The position numbers were made by a program, and so were the translations under genes. Positions 1 to 8,861 of a stretch of 36,623 nt of DNA are shown here, in pieces (positions within the stretch are counted from its first letter, which is position 1; each line of letters starts with the position of its first letter). The stretch spans positions 1,764-38,386 of the forward strand of contig QIAB01000036.1 of NCBI GenBank assembly GCA_003225455.1. The letters run 5' to 3'. Source of the stretch: Acidobacteriota bacterium (GTDB lineage Bacteria > Acidobacteriota > Terriglobia > Terriglobales > Acidobacteriaceae). The notes beneath the pieces were generated by a model, which was not told where the DNA came from, did no database searches, and was given only the letters and a program-made list of their open reading frames with translations.

Positions 1-2460
1 ATCGGTCGTCGGTAGCCCCGTGTTGTTGTCTATGAAACCGGTAAAAGCCCCCAGGCAAGGAACGAAAGTTGGATCGATTACGCCGCCTTGCGGCAGCGCA
101 TTGGGATTGGAAGTGGCGCCGGCCGGGAGGCAGTTTGGCGGTGCATTAGCCGAAAAGAACGTGGACATACAGCCAGGCAGGCCGCCGCCGAATGCCACTG
201 GCAAGAACGGCGCCTGGAAACTAAGCTGGTCAACGGTGCCGACGTCCTCGCGAACGTAATAGATGCCATATCCGCCGCGAATTGAAGTGGAGTGGTGACC
301 GAAGATATCCCAGGCGAAGCCGACCCGGGGACCTAGTCCGGTCGCGTAATTATTCTTGTAAGTCATATCGCTGCCCGTGGGGGCCAACCCCGCGACGTTC
401 AGGCCTTTTACACAGCCACCGTAGATGAAAGGATATTGGCCCTTGCTGGCGAGATCGGGATCGAGATTCCCTATGTGGCAAGCCTTGTCATAGAAGCCGC
501 CGAAAGTTTCGACGCGAAGCCCGAGGTTCAGAGTTAAATCATTACGGGCCTTCCAGTCATCCTGCAGGAAGAAGAAGTAATTATTTGTGCGGTACTGGTG
601 CTTATAGACGCCGCTGCCACCGAAGCTGAAATCGACCTGGCCTTGCAAAAATTTCTGGAAGTCGGTTAGCCCACCCGAGCCGACATTCGAGTCATTGGTA
701 AAGAAGAGCTGACCGTTAAACACCTGGGGAAACACTTTGTCGAGGTTGACACGAGTGTACTCCCCACCAAAGCGCAGAATGTGCGCTCCTTTTACCCAGC
801 TAACGTTATCGACGAAGTTGAGATTGTTCTGCGTCTGAGACTGATCGGCGAAAGGGGCTGGACCGATCTGAAACCCGGAACTGTTCAGTGTAAATTTGTA
901 AATCGAATCGGTGACGTTGTTAGTTGGACGATCAATCCCGAGGTCCGACGCAGTAACTGGAGGAACGTTTTGCAGGCTGTTGTTGATGCGCACGTATCCG
1001 AAACGGAAATCATTCACCAGCGCCGGAGAGAAAAGATGAGTTTCATTGATGCTGAGGAAACGCGCGGCTATCGGCAGATCGAATGGGAAGTCAAGATCAG
1101 TGGCGCTGACGCTGGTGCCCAGGGTCGCGCCGAGAGAAGCTTGCAACCCACCCGCACCGAATGGCAGGAATGACTCGGAATTTGAGAAAAAGAAGCGCGC
1201 CGAAAGTTTGTCATTGCCGCCGCGAATTTCGCGGTCCCAATTGGTCGTGAATTGGTCATCAGTATATCGACCACCGCGGCTGAAAATGAAAGGCGCGGTT
1301 GAACCGGGGGTGCCTGGAATTGAAGGAATGAGGTATCCACCCGGGAAACTGCCGAATTGCGTACTCTTGAAATTCAGGAGGTTGTGAATAACGGGATCAA
1401 TTCCGGAAGAGCTGGGTAGACCGAATGCTGCCTCGATCGAAGCATCGGACCGGTCGGTTGGCAGCACTGGGAATCCGGGGTTGCTGATAAACGTGCCCGG
1501 TGACAACGCACTGCGCTGACGGGTACCTTGATAGTTGAGGAAAAAGAAACCAGCTTGAGCTTGACTGCCGATCGGCCCTCCGAGACTCCCGCCAAAAATA
1601 TTCTGTTTGATCGTCGGCCGTGGCAGGCCAGCACCCTTATGGAAATACTCGTTAGCGTTAAGAACGTCATTGCGCAGGAATTCATATGCGTCCCCGTGGA
1701 AGGTTTTGGTTCCTGACTTGAGGATAGCGTTGATATTGCCACCGCCATTTCGTCCCTGGCTGGCGTCGTACAGAGAAGTCTGTACTTTAAACTCTCCAAC
1801 AACATCAGGGTTGGGTAACGGAACATTGGTGTTCTGGGCAACATTGTAGTCAGTCGCGCTGATCCCTTCGATCAGATAGTTATTGTTGTCTTCACGCTGC
1901 CCGTTCACAAAAATCTTGGTATTGCCGCGCCCAAGCTGAGAAGACTGATTTAGTTCGGATTCAACCCCGGTTGAGAGCGTAAGTAGTTGCTGAAAATTTT
2001 GCGTGGCGAGCGGCAGTTCACGAATTGTGCGCGATTCGATCGCCTGACCGGTGGTTGCGTCGGTGGTTTCCACTGCCTGCACTTGCGCCTGCACCTCGAT
2101 CTTTTCCTGCACGGCGGGAGGACGGAGCTTTGCTGTCATGCGGGTGGTCTCGGTGATGCGCACTACGATGTCAGCAAATTTGCCTTCTTGAAACCCGGGG
2201 CTTTTCACAGTGATGGTATATGTGCCTACCGGCAACAACGTTGCGGTGAAGGACCCGCTGGAATCGGTCTTGAGCGCACGTGTCAGAACACCCGTATCCT
2301 CATTGACGATCTGCACATCTGCGCCGGCCACCACCGCGCCGCTTGGATCTAGGACTGTGCCAGTGATCGCGCCGGTAGCGCCACCTTGCGCCAGTACTTG
2401 GCCCAATAACCCGAAGACTGCCAGCGCGATCAAAAGAAGTTTGCTTGCTACCCTGGGCAT
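1..2460 (-). CDS. TonB-dependent receptor, Oar-like, partial (N-terminal part)
   Basis: Outer-membrane TonB-dependent receptor of the Oar/carboxypeptidase-regulatory type, probably importing a large or polymeric substrate that cannot be named from sequence. The frame is open for 820 codons from an ATG at 2460 to the window edge, so the barrel C-terminus is missing. Residues 1-25 are a signal peptide ending in VLAQ. Residues about 28-112 form a CarboxypepD_reg/Cna-B-like beta domain (AITGTVLDPSGAVVAGA). A plug-like region follows, with VNGQREDNNNYLIEG near residue 190. The rest alternates like a beta barrel (for example HQYRTNNYFFFLQDDWKARN, encoded at 541-600). I translated several blocks and saw no frameshift. 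GGGGGAG four bases upstream supports the start. Gene family: seen and well known. Substrate: unknown. Confidence 0.93.
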   Translation of the reverse strand, partial: MPRVASKLLLIALAVFGLLGQVLAQGGATGAITGTVLDPSGAVVAGADVQIVNEDTGVLTRALKTDSSGSFTATLLPVGTYTITVKSPGFQEGKFADIVVRITETTRMTAKLRPPAVQEKIEVQAQVQAVETTDATTGQAIESRTIRELPLATQNFQQLLTLSTGVESELNQSSQLGRGNTKIFVNGQREDNNNYLIEGISATDYNVAQNTNVPLPNPDVVGEFKVQTSLYDASQGRNGGGNINAILKSGTKTFHGDAYEFLRNDVLNANEYFHKGAGLPRPTIKQNIFGGSLGGPIGSQAQAGFFFLNYQGTRQRSALSPGTFISNPGFPVLPTDRSDASIEAAFGLPSSSGIDPVIHNLLNFKSTQFGSFPGGYLIPSIPGTPGSTAPFIFSRGGRYTDDQFTTNWDREIRGGNDKLSARFFFSNSESFLPFGAGGLQASLGATLGTSVSATDLDFPFDLPIAARFLSINETHLFSPALVNDFRFGYVRINNSLQNVPPVTASDLGIDRPTNNVTDSIYKFTLNSSGFQIGPAPFADQSQTQNNLNFVDNVSWVKGAHILRFGGEYTRVNLDKVFPQVFNGQLFFTNDSNVGSGGLTDFQKFLQGQVDFSFGGSGVYKHQYRTNNYFFFLQDDWKARNDLTLNLGLRVETFGGFYDKACHIGNLDPDLASKGQYPFIYGGCVKGLNVAGLAPTGSDMTYKNNYATGLGPRVGFAWDIFGHHSTSIRGGYGIYYVREDVGTVDQLSFQAPFLPVAFGGGLPGCMSTFFSANAPPNCLPAGATSNPNALPQGGVIDPTFVPCLGAFTGFIDNNTGLPTTD

Positions 2461-2628
2461 ATGCTCCCCCGTGAATCCTGTCGGATGACCTAGGCGGCTC
2501 CGGCGAGATACACGCGATCCTCTGCGCCGGAAACCAGCTCTGGTATTAAAAAGATGCCTGCCAGATTACTCAAAAAGTAGTCAAGTTTTCAATAACCAAG
2601 TGGATAATTGCGCATCGTGAAACGTTTG

Positions 2629-3417
2629 TTACAGACCTTTGTACAGGCCGCCATCCACTAGAATTGTCTGTCCTGTGATGTACGAGGCACGCTCTGAGGC
2701 GAGCCAAACTATTGTATCGGCAACTTCTGCCGGCTGCCCTAATCGCTTGACCGGAGCGTCCGCCGCCCACGCATCGAAGATTTCCTTCTCGGGCTTTCCC
2801 GAATTGTAAGACCGGGTCTTAGCGAGGTCTTTCAGACGATCGGTGGCCGTATAGCCTGGCCCGACGTTGTTCACCAGAATCCCGTCTTTACCAAATTCAT
2901 TTGCCAGGCTCTTTACCAAACCCACTACCGCGGCGCGCACTGCATTGGACAACACCAGATCAGCAACCGGCTGCTTCGTAGTAATCGAAGTGATGGTGAT
3001 AATGCGTCCCCAACGCTTGCGCTGCATATGCGGAATCACCTCACGAGCGAAATAAACCGTGCTGAGGAAATTCTGCTCCAATGCCTTCTGCCACTCGTCA
3101 ACATTGGCCGCAAGAAACCCTTTTGCCGGAGGCCCGCCAGCATTGGTCACACAAATATCGGTGCTTCCAAACCGGGCAACCACCGCTTCCACGAAGCGAT
3201 GGACTGCATGGGCATCTGTGACATCCAGCGCTTCACTAAACACCTCCGCATTGTATTTTTGTTGGATGGCTGCGGCGGCTTGCTGCAGCGTTTGCGGATT
3301 GCGGGCGCACATGGCCACACGACAGCCTTCCGCAGCGAAAGCCTCGGCCGTCGCCCGCCCAATTCCCTGGCTCGAAGCCGCAACAATTGCAACACGATTC
3401 TTCAGACCTGTTTCCAT
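2629..3417 (-). CDS. SDR-family oxidoreductase with atypical active site
   Basis: Short-chain dehydrogenase/reductase, 262 aa, FabG-like Rossmann fold. The N-terminal nucleotide-binding loop is AASSQGIG (13-20), NAGGPP lies at 92-97, and VDGG lies near the C-terminus. The catalytic Ser is present (S144), but the positions of the usual YxxxK pair hold S157 and R161 (SNAVR). This may be a divergent SDR subgroup or an altered catalyst, so calling it a 3-oxoacyl-ACP reductase would be unsafe. The frame extends upstream to a TTG at 3450. I chose the ATG at 3417 because residues METGLKNRVAIV match the normal SDR beginning. No Shine-Dalgarno is visible. A TATAAT lies 10 bases upstream, so the message may have almost no leader. 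It is transcribed divergently from ilvE. Confidence 0.88.
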   Translation of the reverse strand: METGLKNRVAIVAASSQGIGRATAEAFAAEGCRVAMCARNPQTLQQAAAAIQQKYNAEVFSEALDVTDAHAVHRFVEAVVARFGSTDICVTNAGGPPAKGFLAANVDEWQKALEQNFLSTVYFAREVIPHMQRKRWGRIITITSITTKQPVADLVLSNAVRAAVVGLVKSLANEFGKDGILVNNVGPGYTATDRLKDLAKTRSYNSGKPEKEIFDAWAADAPVKRLGQPAEVADTIVWLASERASYITGQTILVDGGLYKGL

Positions 3418-3427
3418 AAGGGTTGGG

Positions 3428-3433
3428 ATTATA
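3428..3433 (-). promoter_or_regulatory. Candidate -10 box for the SDR gene
   Basis: A perfect TATAAT on the minus strand ends 10 bases before the ATG at 3417. That places a start site within a few bases of the start codon. No convincing -35 hexamer lies 16-18 bases upstream, so the call is weak. Confidence 0.3.
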
Positions 3434-3554
3434 AAGGCTGTTTCATCCAAAGAGCGAGCAACTGTCCCTTGCCCTTATAGCGCGATGAACGCTAATCTTG
3501 AGAAGCAGTGCGTGCCCACTGAGGCAAGGCCGTGATTAAGCTCCCCGGGGACCT

Positions 3555-4499
3555 ATGGCTAATTCCGCAAAATACGTTTGGGTGGATAACCAATTAAAAG
3601 ATGCTGCGCAAGCCAGCGTCCCGGTGGTGAATGCTGGGCTCCATTATGGCTTCAGCGTGTTTGAGGGTATCCGCTGCTATGCAACCGATCGCGGCGCCGC
3701 CGTGTTTCGCCTGGAAGAACACGTCGATCGATTACTAGATTCAGCGCACATCGTCGGCTTTCGCGATCTGCCCTTCAATCGCGAACAACTGATCGACGCT
3801 ATTTACAAGACGATTGCGGCGAATCAATTTGCAGCGTGCTACATCCGGCCCGTGATTTATCTCGACGGTGGAATGAATCTGGTGGTGGATAGCGGCAGAC
3901 CTCGTCTGCTGATTGCAGTTTGGGAGTGGAAGGCTTTTTTCGGTGCGGAGGCCAAAGCTCGCGGCATTCGCGCCAATATCGCTTCGTTCACCCGCTTGCA
4001 TCCCAACATCATGATGACTAAGGCTAAAGTGGGAGGAAATTACGTCAGCTCAATTTTGGCCAAAACCGAATCACAGCGGGCTGGATTTGATGAAGCTATC
4101 ATGCTCGACCCGCAGGGATTTGTGGCCGAATGCACCGGCGAAAACATTTTCGTCGCGCGGAAAAACGTAATTTATACCCCGCCTCGCGCCACAATTCTCG
4201 AAGGAATCACGCGAGATAGCTTAATTACGCTGGCGCGCGATCTGGGCTACGAAGTGGTCGAAGAGCCGATCTCACGCGATCAGCTTTATATTGCAGATGA
4301 AGTATTTGTGTGTGGTACTGCGGCGGAAGTCATCGCGCTGCGGGAGATTGATTTTCGTACGATTGGAAGTGGCAAAGCGGGACCGATCACGCGAGCTCTG
4401 CAAAAGGCTTTTGACGAGGTCACCAGCGGACATCATGCGCGCTCGACGGAGTGGCTGTCGTTTGTGCCGGCTTTCGATGCGGCTGTGGCGAATGTTTGA
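3555..4499 (+). CDS. ilvE: Branched-chain amino-acid aminotransferase
   Basis: Class IV PLP aminotransferase, 314 aa. It catalyses the last step of Leu/Ile/Val synthesis, exchanging amino groups between branched-chain 2-oxo acids and glutamate in the cytoplasm. Seen in the sequence: VWVDNQ near the N-terminus, GLHYGFSVFEGIR at about 28-40, the PLP lysine region AKVGGNYVSS (catalytic Lys about 158), the phosphate/carboxylate region AECTGENIF, and EGITRDS. The length is that of bacterial IlvE. GGGGA lies a few bases upstream of the ATG. The next gene starts 11 bases after the stop, so the two are probably co-transcribed. D-amino-acid aminotransferase or aminodeoxychorismate lyase share the fold but fit these motifs less well. 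Confidence 0.95.
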   Translation: MANSAKYVWVDNQLKDAAQASVPVVNAGLHYGFSVFEGIRCYATDRGAAVFRLEEHVDRLLDSAHIVGFRDLPFNREQLIDAIYKTIAANQFAACYIRPVIYLDGGMNLVVDSGRPRLLIAVWEWKAFFGAEAKARGIRANIASFTRLHPNIMMTKAKVGGNYVSSILAKTESQRAGFDEAIMLDPQGFVAECTGENIFVARKNVIYTPPRATILEGITRDSLITLARDLGYEVVEEPISRDQLYIADEVFVCGTAAEVIALREIDFRTIGSGKAGPITRALQKAFDEVTSGHHARSTEWLSFVPAFDAAVANV

Positions 4500-4510
4500 A
4501 TGGAGGAAGT

Positions 4511-5713
4511 ATGAAGCGGCATAAGCATCGTCAAGAAACCGAGGCGGTTCGTGGGGGAGTCGACTTCCGTAAGAAGAATGGCCCTCTTTCCACGCCGATT
4601 TATCAGACATCGACTTTTGAGGTCACCGATTCGGAGCAGCAACTACGCGCCACCCATACCGACATGTTTTATACGCGTTATGGGAATCCCACGCACACGG
4701 TCGCGGAGAATGCGATTGCTGAACTCGAAGGGGCTGACGGCGCTCTGCTATTTGCCTCGGGAATGACCGCAATTACCACGACGGTGTTGGCGCTCTTGAA
4801 GAGCGGTGACCATATTGTGGCGCAGCGCGACATTTACGGTGGGGCGACAAAATTTTTCAGTCAATGGCTGCCGAAATATGGCGTGGACGTCACGTTTGTG
4901 GATACAACGGAGTACGATCAGCACGCGCGAGCCATTCGACCGAATACAAAACTACTATACGTTGAGTCGCCAACGAATCCGCTCGTTCGGGTCGTGGATA
5001 TCAAGAAAATCGTCGCGCTGGCGAAGCAGCATGACCTGCTTACCATGATTGACGGCACGTTTGCCACGCCTATCAATCAGCGTCCGTATGAGTCAGGTAT
5101 CGATCTGGTGATGCATTCGGGCACGAAATATTACGCCGGGCATTCTGATCTAATTGCTGGCGTAATTGCCAGCCGCCGCGATCTGATCGACACGATTCGC
5201 GAAACCCGCACCACGCTTGGTGGGAATATGGATCCGCATGCAGCCTGGCTGCTGTTGCGGGGCATGAAAACACTGGCTGTCCGAGTGCAGCGGCAGAATG
5301 AAAATGCGTTGCGCATCGCGCAATTTCTCTCCAGTCATGCCAAAGTACGGCGTGTCCATTATCCGTTCCTTGAGCGGCACCCGCAGCGCGCTCTCGCGAT
5401 GGAGCAGATGCGCGGCGGCGGTGGCGTGCTCAGCTTCGAAGTCGATGGCAGCGGCGAGGACGCGCGACGGCTGGCTGAGGCGCTGAATCTGTTTACCCTG
5501 GCTCCCAGCCTCGGTGGTGTCGATTCGCTTGTGACAATTCCTGTTCTGACCTCGCACGCGATGATCTCCGCCGAGCAGCGGGCCAAGATGGGCGTCACCG
5601 ATCAATTAATTCGGCTATCGGTGGGAATTGAGAACGCCGATGATCTAATCGCCGATCTGGAGCGCGCCCTGGCGGTGGTCACTCCGGTCCGACAGCATGC
5701 GGAAGTGGGATAG
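4511..5713 (+). CDS. Cys/Met metabolism PLP-dependent enzyme (cystathionine gamma-synthase/lyase type)
   Basis: Trans-sulfuration family PLP enzyme, 400 aa. Motifs seen: YTRYGNPT (54-61), FASGMTAI (81-88), VESPTNP (151-157), IDGTFATP (180-187) and the PLP lysine in HSGTKYYAGHSD (Lys206). The C-terminal half carries LGGVDSLVTIP and RLSVGIEN, as in MetB/MetC/MGL enzymes. The start at 4511 is preceded by GGAGG at 4502-4506. An in-frame start at 4451 would lie inside ilvE and has no such support. Sequence alone does not separate cystathionine gamma-synthase, cystathionine gamma-lyase, methionine gamma-lyase or O-acetylhomoserine sulfhydrylase. The ilvE neighbour slightly suggests a role linking sulfur amino acids and 2-oxobutanoate/isoleucine, which is inference. 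Confidence 0.92.
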   Translation: MKRHKHRQETEAVRGGVDFRKKNGPLSTPIYQTSTFEVTDSEQQLRATHTDMFYTRYGNPTHTVAENAIAELEGADGALLFASGMTAITTTVLALLKSGDHIVAQRDIYGGATKFFSQWLPKYGVDVTFVDTTEYDQHARAIRPNTKLLYVESPTNPLVRVVDIKKIVALAKQHDLLTMIDGTFATPINQRPYESGIDLVMHSGTKYYAGHSDLIAGVIASRRDLIDTIRETRTTLGGNMDPHAAWLLLRGMKTLAVRVQRQNENALRIAQFLSSHAKVRRVHYPFLERHPQRALAMEQMRGGGGVLSFEVDGSGEDARRLAEALNLFTLAPSLGGVDSLVTIPVLTSHAMISAEQRAKMGVTDQLIRLSVGIENADDLIADLERALAVVTPVRQHAEVG

Positions 5714-5718
5714 AAGCT

Positions 5719-5744
5719 CACAGAGGGACACGAGGCCCACAGAG
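5719..5744. repeat. Short periodic CACAGAGG-type intergenic repeat
   Basis: Three consecutive units of 9-10 bases, CACAGAGGGA / CACGAGGCC / CACAGAG, lie just after the stop of the PLP enzyme. The motif resembles the units CCACCGAGGA and ACACCGAGGG read on the minus strand at 10599-10640. It looks like a dispersed intergenic element of unknown function. It is not a clear terminator, since no U-tract follows. Confidence 0.5.
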
Positions 5745-5837
5745 TAACGCCCTCCTGCAGTTCCTTGAGTTTCGCGTGCCTGCTGTCGCACTTTCCTGTA
5801 CACTTTTGTCCTTTTCAGCTTCCATTCGGAGCGCCTA

Positions 5838-6986
5838 ATGCACAACTTACGCGCAGCTATTATCGGGCTGGGATTTGTTGGCAGAGCGCATCTCGAGGCA
5901 CTGCGGCGGCAAGGTATTCCCGTGGCTGGCATCCTTGGCAGTTCTCCTGAACGAACTGAAGAGGCGCGCGCCATGCTGGGATTGGATCGGGCCTACAAGT
6001 CGCTCGACGACCTTGCGCAAGATAGCTCCGTGAATGTTGTCCACGTCTGCACGCCAAATTATCTCCATCTTGAAGAAGCGACAGGCACGCTCGACTCCGG
6101 CAAGCATGTGTTGTGCGAAAAGCCCTTGGCGATGGACACACGGCAGAGCTCCGCGTTAGTTGACTTAGCGACGAAGCGAAACCTGGCCGGCTGCGTCGCC
6201 TACAACCTGCGCTACTACCCGCTTTGCCAGGAAGCACATGCCATGGTGCAACGAGGCGCAATCGGCGAGCCTCGGCTGGTACACGGCAGCTTTTTGCAAG
6301 ACTGGCTGTTTTATCCAACCGACTGGAACTGGCGTCTGGAGCCGCATTTGGGCGGCGATTTGCGCGCTGTGTCGGATATCGGCACGCATTGGCTCGATCT
6401 GATGATGTGGATCACCGGAAGCAGAGTCACGGAGGTCTGCGCCGATCTTGCCACCGTGATTCCAGTGCGGAACAAACCGCGCGGTCGCGTCGAAACTTTT
6501 CAGCAGCGCGCGAAGGGCGAGTTCGATGAAATCAAGATTTCAACTGACGACTACGCGTCGGTCTTGCTGCATTTCGAGCGCGGGCTGCGTGGCGTGATGA
6601 CAGTTTCGCAAGTGAGCGCCGGACGCAAAGCGCGGCTCTGGTTTGAGGTCGATGGCTCGGAAGGCTCGCTGGCCTGGCATTCCGAAGAGCCGAATACACT
6701 ATGGATTGGCCATCGCAGCGAACCTAACCAGAACATGATGAAGGACCCGGCGCTGATGAGTCCCGCCGCGCGTGGTTATTCCGCATATCCCGGCGGGCAC
6801 ACCGAAGGCTATCCGGACACATTTGCGCAATTGTTTAAGGATTTCTATACATATATTTCCGGTGGTAATCTCAGCGCGCCGCGATCATTCCCGACATTCG
6901 AAACCGGTCACGAAGAATTGATTTTGTGCGACGCCATCGCCCAGAGCGCCCGGGAGCGGAAGTGGGTAACGATTAAGTACGACTAA
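5838..6986 (+). CDS. Gfo/Idh/MocA-family oxidoreductase
   Basis: NAD(P)-dependent sugar or cyclitol dehydrogenase family, 382 aa. The N-terminal Rossmann domain starts AAIIGLGFVGRAHLEAL (GxGxxG-like). The family signature CEKPLAMD lies at 93-100, with E94-K95-P96, where the lysine is a usual catalytic residue. A C-terminal alpha/beta domain holds DIGTHWLDLMMW at 180-191, whose D/H pair is typically in the active site. GGAG lies a few bases upstream of the ATG. The substrate cannot be assigned. The neighbours (PLP enzyme upstream, convergent phosphoesterase downstream) do not point to one pathway. Confidence 0.92.
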   Translation: MHNLRAAIIGLGFVGRAHLEALRRQGIPVAGILGSSPERTEEARAMLGLDRAYKSLDDLAQDSSVNVVHVCTPNYLHLEEATGTLDSGKHVLCEKPLAMDTRQSSALVDLATKRNLAGCVAYNLRYYPLCQEAHAMVQRGAIGEPRLVHGSFLQDWLFYPTDWNWRLEPHLGGDLRAVSDIGTHWLDLMMWITGSRVTEVCADLATVIPVRNKPRGRVETFQQRAKGEFDEIKISTDDYASVLLHFERGLRGVMTVSQVSAGRKARLWFEVDGSEGSLAWHSEEPNTLWIGHRSEPNQNMMKDPALMSPAARGYSAYPGGHTEGYPDTFAQLFKDFYTYISGGNLSAPRSFPTFETGHEELILCDAIAQSARERKWVTIKYD

Positions 6987-7051
6987 GCCATAAAACGCGG
7001 GTTCTGGGTCGGGACGGGCGTGAGGTCCTAGCTCGCCACATCTCGCCTGAT

Positions 7052-8704
7052 CTACGGCGTGCAATCGACCGTCGGCGGCGCTGCCTGGCCGATCGGTGTG
7101 CTGAGCGACGGCGAATGATTGAAGTCAAACAGATCCTCCAGCGGATTCGCAAACTGATCGCGGTTTGTGAGGTGCAGCCGTACATCGTTAATCGTCAAAA
7201 AGCGGCGTTCGATCAGCGCCAAAAGCGACGTGTGATCGCCGATGCTGTGCGAAACGTAGCCCGGTTTCGAGAAAGGCGAAACCGCAATAAACGGAAGACG
7301 AGGTCCCAACTGATTGAAATTGGCGCATTGCAGCGGATACGGACCAGTTGGATCGGCAGCCAGCGCCGGACACAGCAGTTCCGCATCAGCCACGCTGGTA
7401 TCGGTGGCGCTTAAGAAATTCGAGGAACACTCCGCGCCTCCACCCGGCTGCTCGCTGGCAGGAGGATTGGAGAGATCGGCGCATTGTCCAGGAGCAATTC
7501 CATCCGGTGTCAAAGCTGCGCCCTGCTTGGCCTTCGGCGATTTGGCATGATCGTAGAATCCGCCGTGATCGTCGTAGGCGATAAGTATGATCGAGTCTTT
7601 CCAGTTCGGGCCGTTGCGAACCGCATTCACGATCTGGGCGACAAAAGCTTGCCCTCTTTGGATGTCGGTGGGCGGATGCTCGTCATTCTCGAACTGTAAT
7701 CCGAAGAAGCCGAAATTGGGATCGACGAATGAGACCTGCGGTAAGGGGCCGAATAGTGGGTTGCCTGCCGCCTGTCCGAGAAAAACAAATGTCGGCAGGA
7801 AGTGCGGATCGACGCTCTGGGCGCTGAACGGAAGGAAGCTGGCTCCTTGCGGCGCATCCTGGAAGTAGTCCGCCCAGGAAACTCCGTTTTGGTTGAGCAG
7901 GTCGAAAATTGTTCCGGTGATCGGCTTGTATCCTCCCGGCGGGGGAAACGTGTCGGCGCTCGTCACATGTCCAAACGAAGTTGCAGCCATAAGATAGGAG
8001 CGGTTCGGAAATGTAGGCCCGAGCAGAGATGCGAAGTAGCGATCATCGATGGCAAATTTTTGTGCCAAATCGTAGTAGAAGGGAATGTCGTCCTGGTTAT
8101 AGAACCCCATCGTCTGGTCTTCAGTCGCGTTCTCGGTTCCACCGTCGAGTTGCGCGCTCAGGTCGTTGACTCTGACGAAACCATCACTCAGAAAGCTTGT
8201 CAGCGTGCTGTTCGGGTTTAAGAAGTTCACCTCTCCATGAGTGCCAAACCAGGAGTGGTCGAGATCCGGGATGACGCATCGGGTTGGGTCGTGGAATGCC
8301 ACGACCGTCGAGCCATCGTCGTCAAGATTTGAGTTGGTGCAGGTCAGGTTGCCGTTCACACCTGCGACGCATGACAAACCGTCAACGCATTTGTGATCGC
8401 TTGGAAGGCAGTGCCCGTTCGCGTTGTGATAAGGGCTGCCAGGAGCATAGGCGAGAACCCCAAAGTAATTGTCGAACGAGTGGTTCTCCTGCATCACGAT
8501 GATGATGTGATTGACTCTCTGCAGGTCACCATCGGCGAGGGCAAGTCTTGGTCCAGTCAAAAAAAGCGACAGAAGAACCGCACACGATGCAAGGATCAGC
8601 GCTCGATGCTTGGTAAACCTCCTCAGTGGCCCCAACGGAGCAAACTTTCGCACTACCAAGATTTCCTTTCTTACTTTCAAAAAGGGCAAACATTGTACAT
8701 CCAT
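7052..8704 (-). CDS. Secreted phosphoesterase (acid phosphatase/phospholipase C family)
   Basis: Exported member of the PLC/AcpA-type phosphoesterase family, about 550 aa. It hydrolyses phosphate monoesters or phospholipids outside the cytoplasm. A basic N-region precedes a hydrophobic stretch (ALILASCAVLLSLFLTG) and an ALA cleavage site near residue 57. Conserved family blocks are VMQENHSFDNYFG near residue 70, GPTFPNRSYLMA, a metal-site block DDHGGFYDH and a C-terminal DHTSLLALIERRF. The frame extends upstream to a TTG at 8743. I used the ATG at 8704, but a TTG or GTG just downstream of a GAAAGGA near 8663 would give a more usual signal peptide length, so the exact start is open. It is convergent with the oxidoreductase gene. 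Phosphatase versus phospholipase activity is not decidable here. Confidence 0.9.
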   Translation of the reverse strand: MDVQCLPFLKVRKEILVVRKFAPLGPLRRFTKHRALILASCAVLLSLFLTGPRLALADGDLQRVNHIIIVMQENHSFDNYFGVLAYAPGSPYHNANGHCLPSDHKCVDGLSCVAGVNGNLTCTNSNLDDDGSTVVAFHDPTRCVIPDLDHSWFGTHGEVNFLNPNSTLTSFLSDGFVRVNDLSAQLDGGTENATEDQTMGFYNQDDIPFYYDLAQKFAIDDRYFASLLGPTFPNRSYLMAATSFGHVTSADTFPPPGGYKPITGTIFDLLNQNGVSWADYFQDAPQGASFLPFSAQSVDPHFLPTFVFLGQAAGNPLFGPLPQVSFVDPNFGFFGLQFENDEHPPTDIQRGQAFVAQIVNAVRNGPNWKDSIILIAYDDHGGFYDHAKSPKAKQGAALTPDGIAPGQCADLSNPPASEQPGGGAECSSNFLSATDTSVADAELLCPALAADPTGPYPLQCANFNQLGPRLPFIAVSPFSKPGYVSHSIGDHTSLLALIERRFLTINDVRLHLTNRDQFANPLEDLFDFNHSPSLSTPIGQAAPPTVDCTP

Positions 8705-8861
8705 TTTGTCCCGGAGCCCCACTATCTTCGCCAGAATCCACAAGACGCTGAGGATGACTCCCGCTATGGCAGCAGGTCTTTCCGATCATGTCTGGTCGCT
8801 TGCGGAAATCCCGCCGCTCGCGTGAGATGATTAAGGCATGAGTCAGCTCAGACGGTAACCC

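Noticed and set aside
781-1387. Plus-strand frames inside the TonB receptor
   Set aside because: They lie antisense to a receptor frame that translates continuously with barrel-like sequence.
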